Source: Ophiothrix spiculata | Taxonomy: Eukaryota; Echinodermata; Ophiuroidea; Amphilepidida; Ophiotrichidae | Direction: 5' to 3' (one strand) | DNA length: 32,987 bases | Assembly: GCA_000969725.1 (NCBI GenBank) | Contig: JXSR01S044536.1 | Part shown: piece by piece, positions 1 to 12,600 of the stretch | Layout of the letters: every line of letters begins with the position of its first letter | Numbering within the stretch: position 1 is the stretch's first letter | Notes under the pieces: model-generated | Seen by the model: the letters and a program-made list of their open reading frames with translations, nothing else | What the model was told of the DNA's origin: nothing | Databases searched by the model: none | Translations under genes and position numbers: made by a program

Positions 1-330
1 AATTTGCATATTTTGCGCCAAAACTTTCAGAGAAAATTACTAGCCACCCTTACCACCAGTCCACCGACTTGCATCGCTCCACGTCTGGCCAGTTCTGAGA
101 AACGAGCCCGGACGGACGGACAGATGGAAAAAAAATCGCATATTTTCTGCTTAAAAAAGGACTATATTTGCATATTTCGCGCCAAAACTTTCAGAGAAAG
201 TTACTAGCCAGCCTGACCACCACTCCACCGACTTGCATCGCTATACGCCACACCAGTTCCGAGAAATGAGCCCGGACGGACAACCAGAAAACATAATGCC
301 TCTGGCGGAGGCATAAAAAAATAAGAAATT
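1..330. repeat. ~164-bp tandem repeat, two copies
   Basis: GCGCCAAAACTTTCAGAGAA occurs at 15 and 179, with similarity running through CCACCGACTTGCATCGCT and GAGCCCGGACGGAC. The second copy ends in the hairpin TGCCTCtggcgGAGGCA (297-313). Confidence 0.75.
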
Positions 331-356
331 AAAAGAAAAGTTACAGTTATTATAGT

Positions 357-534
357 GACAATAATAACTTTGCACCATCTGTTAATTCAGTCGTTGTTTA
401 AAACTATGAGTGTTTGTTTTGAGAATTGGTACTTTTCTTCGGGATCTACACTCCATCAGAAAAGTATCTCGTTCACAAACATTTCCGATTTCAAACAATG
501 ACCTCAAAAAAGATGGTGCACAGTTATTAATGTC
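357..534. mobile_element. Short inverted-repeat element
   Basis: GACAATAATAACTTTGCACC is inverted at the other end (GGTGCACAGTTATTAATGTC). No coding capacity. Confidence 0.55.
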
Positions 535-559
535 CAATTATAATCATAAGTAACAGTAC

Positions 560-662
560 CTTTTTAAGAACACACATCTTGTGATGCTGTTCTGCCAATT
601 TTTCATGTCTTTTCTCTTCAACTTGACATTTTGCATTCTCACACCATGTTGAAAATGCCCAC
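560..662 (-). CDS. SFI1: SFI1 exon 21 (last exon visible)
   Basis: 103 nt, phase 2 in and phase 0 out. Acceptor is tgtttctttcag and donor is AAAAAG|GTACTG. Encodes WAFSTWCENAKCQVEEKRHE and the start of another repeat (AEQHHKMCVLKK). The intact donor shows the gene continues left of the window. Confidence 0.9.
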
Positions 663-3600
663 CTGAAAGAAACATTGGATTCACAGTTGTTACATACGCT
701 ATCAAAGTTTCTTAGGTCAACAAATGCACACAGGGTCATCTTTTCCAAGGTCAGCTTGAACCAAAGCAATATAATCTTTATTTCATATTTTGTCCTGTCA
801 CTTTTTACTTGTATTCATTTTATGTCCTGTTAACTGCAACTACAAATATATGTGACCAGTACTGTATGTGACCCGTCATATCGAAAGGTACCTTAAGGTC
901 GGCATAGTAAATTACGAGATATGGGCCATTGAAGCTGAGCATAGTCAAAAATTACGTCCAAGGTCGAATTTCTAATTTTATCAGAAACGTAATCTTTGAA
1001 GTGTATTCTATCATATTAATTAGGTTCCGACATCCAAAACATAAGACAAATGTTTTAAAAACCGAGATAAAAATCCTTTCTCAGTACAAGTTTCACTCAC
1101 TACAGAAAAATTTAAACTCAATTTTCTCAGAACAATAGTTTTCTGAATCAGCCCGATACCCTTTCCCAATTTGGATTTAACTTTGCAATTGAACGCCCAA
1201 TAACCAAAAGCAAGGTGTCATTTTAAAGCTTAAAATATAAGCTTTCAGATGAGACTGAAAAATCAAGTTTCATTTTGGTACCCTTAAGGTACCTTTCGAT
1301 ATGACGGGTCACATATGGCAAACGTAGACCTGTTTTAATTCAAATACCGTTATGTTGAAATATATATTAAATCTCCCACAGCACTGTACCTTAGAGTTGC
1401 TAGATTGTGTTTCTGTTTCTTTTCATCCACTACTTCATAAGTCTGCTTCATTCTTCTATGATATATCTGGTAAAAGAACAAAGCATCAAAATGTATTCAT
1501 TGAAATAGGACTTCTTCTACCAAGTGTATTACAAACAACAAATATGTATTTTACCAAATAAGTTAAATTACCCGCAATTTGTCCTCTGAATACTAAATTA
1601 TTTCTCAACTATTACTATATATATACAGCCAATGTAATTTTGTAAACAAGGCAGATGTCAGATTAATAGGATTAGCCATTTAAGAGTGGTCCTAGTTTCA
1701 TTCCGATAGACTACCATGGCATTTGACCTAGACCAAGATGATTTTTTTTTTGCCAATGTAGATTTTTGATGGCAGCAAGTTTTCCATATTGACACATAAT
1801 ATTCCTATGTTGACCAATCACTAACCTTCCATCCATTGAGTGTAAATCTCAGTAGTTTTTGTCTATGATGCATGTCAGCCTTCATCACCTTGCTGGATTT
1901 CACTCTCTGATGTGACACATACTGAAAGAGAACAAAAGTGTGCATGTCACTTACAGAAAAAGAGCTCAAATTATCATACCTGTCAACATTTCCAAATTCT
2001 GATGCGGGAGATTAAAACTTACGAGTAACGTTTACGGATAACGGACATATAAGGCCAAAAAGGTAAACTTAAATATTTTTTACATAACTTTTGACAACTG
2101 ACAAGCAAAAATAAAAATGGTCTCACAAGCTCATAGACAACTCATAACGATGTAATTTTCAATTTCTTAACAAAATGTAGGGCGTACACGGTCTATTATA
2201 CACGCTAGCAGTACACCGCGGTACATTTTGATTTCAAAGAGGGAGATAGTGGGAGATTTTTTTTCCAAGAGGGAGAAATGGCTAGAAATGTCCACCCGAT
2301 CGGGAGGTCTTCCTGAAATCGGGAGACTCCCGCCTAAATCAGGAGACTTGACAGGTATGAATTATTTTTGTAAAAGTTTAAATACATAATAAAGTTGATT
2401 TACAAAGTATATGGTACTATAAACACAACAAATGTATAGTTTGTGGATTTAATTTGTGAACGCGTACTTAGAGACAAGAGCATAGACGCGCACCGTCACA
2501 ACCTTGAAAATCTATGCTCGCGTCAGGGATAACTTTGTGAATGCTATCTTTACGCGATAACGAATTAAATACACAAATAATATTTATTAGTGATATACAA
2601 CACACAACGATGACACTATCTATGAGGATACTCAAGAATAACATTCATTTTTAAAAGTCTCTTAAGCAAAAGAAATTTTATAGTTCAAGTATTAACTTCA
2701 TTTAAAAAAATTGCTTTGCATTTTCAATGATTATCCCATTCTAGACAAGAAGTATCTACATACAAATACAACTCAAATAACCAATTTATAATTTAAGTAT
2801 CCAATAATTATTAGAGTTTTAGAATTTCTCATTATCAATATAAAACTTTGGCTGCACTTTTATATATTAATATCATATTTTATGCCATTCAAGGTTATAT
2901 ACTTCATTAATAAATTTAAGAGAGTTGATTGGTTTAAACATGATCATATGATTTTAAATAGTTTTAACACTACCCTCTTTAAGCACTGAATAGTACAAAC
3001 ACTCCTGGGTAAGTCGTAAATAAGGGGTTTTTTTAATTCCCAGATAACACATAGATAGAACTTCTATATACCCAGATAGACTTGAATAGTAAAATGTGGA
3101 TAGCTTTTTCTTGGTAGATTTAAATGAATCCAAAAAGATCTAGTAAAAATGTGTTTGATACAAGATTTTAAAAGATTCTAGTAAAAATGTGTTTGATACA
3201 AGATTTTGCAAGATTCTTGTAAAATTCTTTAGCAAGAATCTAAATGAATATGCACCACAAACCACTACCTCTGTGTTCTCTTATCCCACTACTTGGTTTG
3301 CTGAAATAGAGTTCGTCATGTGAGTGCAAGACAGTCGTATCTGCAATGGCTGCCATTTGTCGTAAATGTGGATTGCACACTGTCTAATCTCAAATCTTGG
3401 GTCAGTGGTTCTTGAAATTTCAAGAACCACTGACATAAGACAAGTAATTTTGAGGGATGTTTCACATTTTTGTGACAAGGTATAAAATTAAAATAACTTA
3501 GGGCAGCCATTGCAGAACAACTTTCTTGCACTCACATGACGAGTTATCCTGATACAATTCTTACCTGTGTCCATGCCTGCCATCCTGTCCTCAGCATACC

Positions 3601-6600
3601 ATGATAATGATGGGTAGCTGCTCTGTATTCTTGGGTTTGACTAATAAAAAACATATTTAAAAAAACAGGATATTTGTTACTGATTTTTTGATTTTTTTTA
3701 TGATTCAATTATCAAAGTGGATAATGTGATAATGGGATCATGTTTGAAACATTGATGAAAGTAAAGCCTACCTCTTTATTGATTCTGTTGTAAAATCCTT
3801 CCATGTCTGTATGACTTTCTTTTTGGTATGCATTTCATAATGATCAAATGCCATTTCCTGTAATTAAATAAATGAATATTACATTCTATATCAATTATGT
3901 ACATTGATAAAATATTATAGTTGAAATTAATACTGACAAACCATACTATACACATAAACACTGAAACAATTTCAGAGAGAATTTAACTCGAGATGATCAT
4001 CATAGTTTAGTGATTAGCAATCTCACCTTACATGATTTGTATAGATTTCTGGTTAGGGCACTGGCATGACTGGCATGAATAGATGTTCGGAACCTTTGTT
4101 TAGTTGTTTACTCGACTTGGTTGGTGCATTGGGTGAGAAACTCTAGATCACAAGCTCTTTGCATGAGGTATTTAGAGTTTGGTAAATATTTCATGAGAGA
4201 TTGCCATCTTCAAAGGCAACATACTAGGCCCATTACATGTAAGGGCATTTGCTTGAATGGATTCTCTGAATCTTTGTTGAGTTGTTCATCTGGCTTGGTG
4301 GATGCATTGGGTCAGAATTTCTAGATCTCCTGCTCCTCGCACAAGGTTTGGTAAATATTTTATGACAGACTGCCAAGGGGATGTTAAGCCGTCCGTCCAT
4401 CCCGTTTGCAGAAGAGTCATACCTGCACATGCAATCAAAGTCAGCACCATAAAGATTGGGGTATTCTACCCCTGATTGTTCCCAATCTTGTTTCGGTCAA
4501 ATATTCTGGATCTCAAATCCCTTTGCACTTGATTCAAATTGGAGTGTTGCGAAGTGTCTGTTCAGAAGCAGAATTCTGACAGGAGCAAGAAATTAAACTA
4601 ACCTCTTTTGCATGTTCTTGTAGTTGTAGAGCTGTTCTATTTTTCCATGTTGTCAGCATCCTCTGTGCAACATTGTGATCATAATGCATTATAGCCTGAA
4701 AGAAAATAAAAAAATAGCATTTGAATTCAAATACATCATATGCCAGTATCTAATCAATAGATTATGGCAAAATGTGTGTCTTGTGGACTCCTCTATGTGA
4801 CCCGTCATATAGAAAGGTACCTTAAGGTCGGCATAGTAAATTACGAGATACGGGCCATTGAAGCTGAGCATAGTCAAAAATCACGTCCAAGGTCGAATTT
4901 CTAATTTCATCAGAAACGTTACCTTTCAAGTGCATTCTACCATATTAATCAGGTTCCAACATCCAAAACATAAGACAAATGTTTTAAAAAACCAAGATAA
5001 AAATCCTTTCTCCAATCAATTTTTACCAGTACAGAAACTTTAAACTCAATTTTCTCAGAACTATAGTTTTCCGAATCAGCCCGATGTCTTTTACCAATTT
5101 GAATGTAACTTTGCAATGGAACAACCAATAACCAAAAGCAAGGTGTCATTTCAGAGCTTAAAATACAATCTTTCAGATGAGACCAAAAAATCCATTTTCA
5201 TTTTGGGACCCTTAAGGTACCTTTTGATATGACGGGTCACATATATATATGGATCCTGCATCCCTGGATGTGGCATCAAGCTACAGAAGCTGCATATACT
5301 CATGCCAGATTAGGATTATAATATGGCTTCCAACACAGGTTGCCAAATGTGGGTTGACCTATCTCGAGGTTCGAAGGTCAATTATGCCTGGAAGTGCAAT
5401 TATTCACAATAAATTGATCAAATTTTGCTATTATACACTATGGTATTCAGTAACTTCAACATCAATTTAGAGCTATTTTTGTTGTCAGTTCTATATTCAT
5501 TAAACTGCCTTGCATTTTGATCTCTAAATGAAGAGTGGGTAAAGAAAGAGTGACATATTATATCATTTGAAAACCGAGATTATGGAAACTGAAAATATGT
5601 CATATACTCAAATTTGAAATTTGCGACTTTCTGCTCATTTCGTCGCAGCACCCTCATATTAAGAAAGTGAATTGGTAGAAAATATATGACATGATTAGAA
5701 TTAGTTACACTATTCTGAACTACATCTAAAACCTGCAATTAGAATTTGTCAGACTTTAAAGCAATACTATAAGATTTTGATTAAAATGGTTTATAGTAAA
5801 AACAGGAAAAAATGAAGGAATGTGGGTATCTAAAAGCATTTATAAGTGTATTTTGTCAAAATATTGTTTTACCACCGAAAAATGGATAAAAATGACATGC
5901 ATGGTTTCCTATACTAATACATGCGGAATTCAATTCAGCATTCTGAATTTAATTCAACAAATGACCATAACTGAAAAGTAAGCATATTTAAGCCAAATCA
6001 TTTGGAGCGTATTAATATCTACCAAAAACAATCCCAATCCGCTAAAAAAAATCAAAACTCATGGGTGACAGGTGGCTTTTCAATTTTAACACTTTATAGT
6101 ATTGCTTTAAGTCTTTTCAGAAATAATCAGAGTTAAAAAAATAAGAAAAGGTGCTATAGACAGACAGGTCGCACATTGCATGTATGTTTCTAATTTTTGT
6201 TTGAAATGCATGTATTAATCACAATAATTTTTGTGTGTGTGTTTTAAAGGTTCATTACATGATATCATACCAAAAATTAATCAGTAAACTTTGTTGCCTG
6301 CACTATCAAATGTCAATTCTAAAATATTTGAAGATGGATGATTAGCAAAAACTGAGACCAAATTAACCACATAATATGAAGTGTGATTTATCCAAGAGCA
6401 TTAATAATTGAGCAATATTGTGTTACCAGATATATATAACATTCTACATTTGATCAGAAACATATTTAAAATATTTCTATTGCTACAAAACCTAATTCAA
6501 ATAACATTTGACCAATCTTCCATGCTTACCATCCTTTGCATCATGCGTACATCAAGACTAAGTTGGTAAGTGTGATACCAACGGCTGAAGAAGACTCCCA

Positions 6601-9600
6601 GGAGATACTCTCTGAAAAAGTAATTGGGTAACCATGCCTATAACATTCCCCCGTCCCTTCCATGCTTACCATCCTTTGCATCATGCGTACATCAAGACTA
6701 AGTTGGTAAGTGTGATACCAACGGCTGAAGAAGACTCCCAGGAGATACTCTCTGAAAAAGTAATTGGGTAAATATACATATTTCATAAAAAATCAGTAGG
6801 TAAATTTCAAGGTGAAATCTACAAAGATTGAATGTGGGTTAATCTCACATTTGAGTTATTAAGCAAGTTACACTAAAACAAAGATAACAAGGATTGAAAT
6901 ATTTACCCAGAAAAATGATTTGGATCTTCAACAAGAATTAAAGTGCTTATTGAAAAATTTGGTAAAAGACTGAAATATGCTCTATATCATTATTTGGGAA
7001 AATAGCTATTTTTCCACATGGGCAAAATATTACATCTTACTCTAATCTTCAATGGAAACATCTCCAACATGTAAATTTAAGATTCTACTACCTTTACATA
7101 TTAAGCCTTATTCCAAAAAAACCCAGCAATATCTTATACTTTTGAAGACAAATGATCGGACCTTTGCCTACCTTCTAAATGCAGCCGACTGTTCCTGATT
7201 GAACCTCTTCTCTCTCATGATCTGGGCAAACATCTGGAAGCTTCTTAGACACTTTGGGAGGAGGCGGGATATGTAGTGTGCATCTGCTCTCACATACTGA
7301 GCCTGTTATCAAAATTAGCCAAAACAATACATAATTTCTTAATTGTTTAATACTAACTGTACTTTCTAATAGCAAAATCAAATTAGCATTAATTGCATGA
7401 ATTGGTCATTATAAATCAACACTGAATTTCCATATTCAGACTGGTCTCAGTTGTCTGTTGCAATGCCTAAAAAAAGTTTTTTACATATTCTACTGAGACC
7501 CTGGCGCGGCCCTGATTTGGTAAAACTACTACCTTGAAATACAGCGATTTGAGAAAATAATATTTGAAATTCAAAGATATGACGTTTGTTAATTTTATGC
7601 TGTTAAGTGTTTTGGCCATTTCAATATAATAAATATATATTTTGGCAAAACATCTCCAAACATTGACAATTTTCAACAAATAATAAAAACTTTACAGCAA
7701 ATTTTGTGGAATTAAAAGAGTTTTACCCAATAAACGTATTATTCTCCTTTGTTGACTCTGATTTGGTAAAACTATCTAACTTTGGTCAAAATTGCACTGG
7801 TATTATCTTCATTGATTTAAGTTATCGTTATGTATCTAATTTGTTAAAATTATGCTAAAACATTTCATTAATTTCTTATTTGTCATACCATAACCTTGAT
7901 ATCTTTTATATTAGCTTCATGATGAAATTAAATTAATTTTACGTTTGGCTATTTTACCATGTGGAATATATTCAGATGAATGTACTAAAAAAGATAGATA
8001 GTTTTACCATAATGAAAGAGGAGGGACAAGATTTTTAAGATACACAATTTTACAAAATCAAAAGGGAGTAGGGATAATCTATCTTAAAGATAGTTACCTA
8101 GTTAAAGCAGGAGAAAGTGACAAAAGTGCTTTAGATAGAAAAAAAATATCTTGAAAACGAAAGCTTGTAGATATTTTTCGTGACCATCAATGGAAAGAAC
8201 GCCCAAAAATTATTAAAGAAAATCTGTTAACTGAAAATTGGCGAAAATTGAGTTAGATAGTTTTACCAAACCAGGGCCCCAGCGTTTGAACTGCTGGATT
8301 AGCTTATACCCCAACATAGGTTTAAAGAGAGAGAACCACTACTATCATTGTTTCAAAAAAAATTCAGACACAGAACATGATTTCGGCCACCGCGTATCCA
8401 CAAGTTGTGACAAGAACGGGACACCGGGAAGTAGGCAACACCGTTTCCAATCAGTAATCCACAGTACCGTGACATCGCGCGTGTCTGAAGAGCGTTGTGT
8501 ACTCGTGTAAAATGCACATGCAATTGTGTTACGCCAGGTTCAAAATTTTTGTGTCCGAGAATTATTTGAAACAACAATAGTGACCATCGGGTGAAAATAG
8601 AAAAAAAATTGAAAACTAGAATAAAATATGTATATCAACAGAAAGGTTCCATGTTATCACAAATGCTGATAAATAATAAGCTGTATTAATTTCTTCAATA
8701 TTTGTGATCAAATCAACAGAAAATAGGAAAGAGTATTCTGTACAGGGTGTTATTGGATTCTGTTAACTTGCAATAAGTCTTATTTGTTGCTATTAACATT
8801 ATCTATGTCAGGTTTGCTCATTTTATCGCTTTGCTACCTTTGACAAATATTGATCATTATACCCTGCTGATCTCACCTGTCTATGCTGACGCCATTTTGT
8901 GTACTGCAACCATCCATGGACAACACGACTAAGGAGAACACTCCTAAAAATATGGACAATACAAATAAATAATCTCAATGTATACATTATACTTGATAAG
9001 GTTTTGTTGGCAATAAGAAGAATCTTCATCTGCAAAACACCAAGTACCGTATTGTTCTTATTAATCGCCAACTGGGCGTTACATTTTACGCAAGGTGGCG
9101 TTTATATTTAGGGACCAATTGTTAACTCACATCTTACATAATAAGTGCACAAATTTCTTGCGTAAGCTTAAAAAATATACCAATATCGGTTGCGAAAAGT
9201 AGTGAAAAATTTTGCTTTATTTCCAGAACCAGGACCTCATTTATTAACTTATGGGATCTGTTTGCCGTAACTCACAAGAATGGTAAGCTTAATAAAGTAA
9301 GAAAATGTTCGGAAATCGACTGTTTTTTTAACCGATCAAAGATCAGTAAGCCCTATATTTTCCGTTGATTTCTTCAAAATATACAGATATATTTCATATT
9401 TCCGATCATTTTCTTGAAATGAAACTTAACAATCACTTACTTGTAGTGGTTCCTAGCTTTGCGTGATTGGACAAAGATTCGTAACTCCTCCTTATGTTCA
9501 CAGCCTTGTAACCAACGGCCCCAACTCCATCGCAATAACTGTAGAAACAATAAATGGATGTTGCACATACATTGAATTTTGTGTTTGTATATACCAATTC

Positions 9601-12600
9601 GACGGAACTGTTACTGCGGTGTCCCCTATGACGAAGTGCAGTGTCCCTAGATCGTCGATACTTATTGACTAGTGAATTGGACACATTTCATAAAGCACAA
9701 TGAATTGCTGTTAAGTATGTAGTTCATGCATTACTTGTCTCATTTAAATGTCTTAGGAAGTGATAATCGTGGTCTCTCAATAGAGGGCCAAACACAGTAA
9801 TCGCTTAGCGGATTCATATATAAGCTTTTTACAATTGCTTATATGCACTGATAAAATTGATGGTCAAACTTGTGTCAATTTAACATTTTCAAATAAATGA
9901 GTACTTCTTCAGACATCTTCGTGTAGTTCGTGTAGTAGGACTCAATATTGGAAGGTTATGCATTCGAGCTCAGCAAAGCTCAACGAATTATGTCCTTAGA
10001 CAAGCCATTCAATGATAATTGCTCCATTGGCCTAAAAACTATTATCTATACATAGTAATATAGTAAATCCAAAGTCCTTTGCTCTACCAGAAAAATTGCT
10101 ATTAAAGTGTCAATTTGTATTTATTATTACATCTACAAATTCATGAATATAGAAGTCATACCCATTCATTGGCGGTTACAAACTACTTCCCAGTTGATAG
10201 TTTTTGACTATTTCCTTACAACATAGTGCCACAGTGCAATAAAACTAATACTACATGGTTATATTGGTGATGTAGGACAAATCTATCCTTCAGTTTACAA
10301 GACTATTACAATTCCACCTATAGCCTCTTTAGTCACATGGCCAGCACTTCGGGAAAGGTAGATTGCCCTAATTCACCTCTAACCACATAGTATTTGTTAT
10401 ATCCTGTAACAGTCCCTGTGATTATTTCATTCGAAATTTGGTGATAGGTTTGGAATATGTAAAGTATACTTTATGGTGGGTTTACACTGTGACGAATCAA
10501 AGGTAATGAACTTGAAAATCAACCTCTGTGACCTAATGTCAGCCTTCATTCCTTTATGTCAGCCAAGGTCGTTACTTGATTTTCAAGCCCATTACCTGCC
10601 ACAAGTCATGACAGTGTAAACCCACCCTTTGTATAACGATGTAGCAGCATAATGACAAATTATCTCACAATAGAGTGATAGCTTAACAATAAAAATCTTT
10701 TCTTACTGTGTTATATCTCATTTCATCTGCTCTTTCTTTCCTGATATCTTTCAATTTACGGTTAGTCACTGCTGTATGAAATGCATGCAGACCACGTGCC
10801 TAAAAACAAACAGAAATCAAATTATATTTATTGTACATTAGAATGATATTCAATTGAATCACTGGTTTTGGTTGAGAAATGGGGGGGGGGGGGTTATAGT
10901 GACCTGTTCAGAGAAATATCAGTATAAAGGGTGATTAGATAAAAAGGGTTGGCTCAAAATAGAAAGTGTGGATTGTATCCTGTGACTAAAATTTAAAGTT
11001 ATGCTGAGGCGCCTAAGATTCAGATCAGAATGAGCATATCAATAGTGATAAGATGATTTTGTCACCAAATAAGTTTTCCACATTGCAAAGTTAGGCTTAA
11101 TCAATTAACTAAAGCGGGATGAATTCAGAACAGAGTGGGTTCAATTTTTCAGTTCAGAATTTTCAGTAAAAAGGGTGTCTTGATAAAAAAGCTAGGGTAA
11201 AAATAAAAAGGGTGGCGTTCAAAACCCACTAAATACAGTGAACTGAAACAGTTCCCATTGTACTAAAGGAAACTAAAAGTTTATTGGACAAAAAAAACAA
11301 AAATACAGGGTACTGGTTGCATTTACAAACAATTGGGCCCTGCAACATGGATTATTGTTTACATTGTCCAATAAACATTTGATTTGCCTATACAGAGATG
11401 CCACATAGTATCACTAAAAAATCCTGAAACTATCAAAAAATTCTGAAAATGCACGTACATTTGGGCAAAAAAGCTGAAAAAAGGGCTGAAAATAAATAAA
11501 AACGCGTACATTTTGATACATGTTCTAAATTGAGGTCAGGTTATTTAACTTTTCCACTGCCACGCACAGAATACTGTAATACGGCGGCACTAAATTTCTA
11601 TCCCTGACCAGCTGATTCTTATGCAAAGAAACATCATTATTGGCATTACCCAAAACAATGATAAAAATGGTACACTTACCAGTAACTTTTCTTGATAATG
11701 TTTGATAGCTAGTGCCATTTTAGCTGCTTCAATGCGCTGTAATTGTACATCTGGTTATGAGTAATTAAGGAAGATCCCACAATTTATCATAATATTTTTA
11801 TTGTTTTATACACCACATGATTTTAAGCCGTCCACAATCACTAATCACTATAAATTTGAGGACTTAACAGCCAGTTATGCAAGGTAAAGTCAGTCAGTTT
11901 TACAAGTTGATGTGTAAAAACCTGTGTTAAGCATCATTATTCAAGTGATATTTTTGTTAAAAATGCATTTAAATAACTTTCCTGTCATCAACATGATAAT
12001 TATATTGGTCTCAGAACCCAGAAGATTTTGGTCATTTAACGCTATAGACTAAAATATATCCCATGTCATAATCTTCTAATCTGTGTTTGCTAAGATCTTG
12101 TTCTTGGTTAACTGATAGGGTTAATAGGGAATTGTGCATTTACACACTTTTTGGCCTGATTTTCACACATTTTTGCACTTTTTGCCATTATCAATTATGC
12201 AAAACGTTGCAAACAAAAAATGGAGCTCGTGTGGTCTAGTGGAACAGAGCAGGACTCCGAATCAGTAGGTCATGAGTTCGAGCCCCTCTGCGGCCAACAG
12301 GTAATGTCCTTGGGCAAGACATTTAATCCTAATTGCTTCGACGACCCAAGCGTTATCATGGGTAGTTACTAGGAATTTACTAAATAGGTGCCGTGATTGT
12401 AAAGCAGCCGCGTAAGTTGGTTGTATTCTACTGGTAACAGAATAAATGTAAAGCGCTTTGATCAATTCTGAAAAAGCGCTAAATAAGCACCGACATTTAT
12501 TTAAAGGATACAGAACCGCCAATGGGTCCATGCTCTTCTCATCCTTGCCCTCTCTGCCATGATGTCTACTTGTTGTCCAAGCAAAGCTAGGGATCTGCGG

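Larger units (their letters stand above)
6517..6771 (-). repeat. Exact tandem duplication containing SFI1 exon 15
   Basis: Two 115-bp copies (6517-6631 and 6657-6771), period 140 bp, with no difference seen by eye. Each includes the polypyrimidine tract, acceptor, whole exon and donor. The 25-bp spacer (6632-6656) is unique. Confidence 0.95.

Noticed and set aside
8238..8510. A 90-codon plus-strand frame
   Set aside because: It overlaps the end of a TIR element, has no recognisable domain and lacks splice or start context beyond a chance ATG.
12221..12295. A functional tRNA gene
   Set aside because: It has A and B boxes, but the acceptor stem does not pair convincingly and SINE body sequence follows directly. 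The same reasoning applies near 22370-22440.
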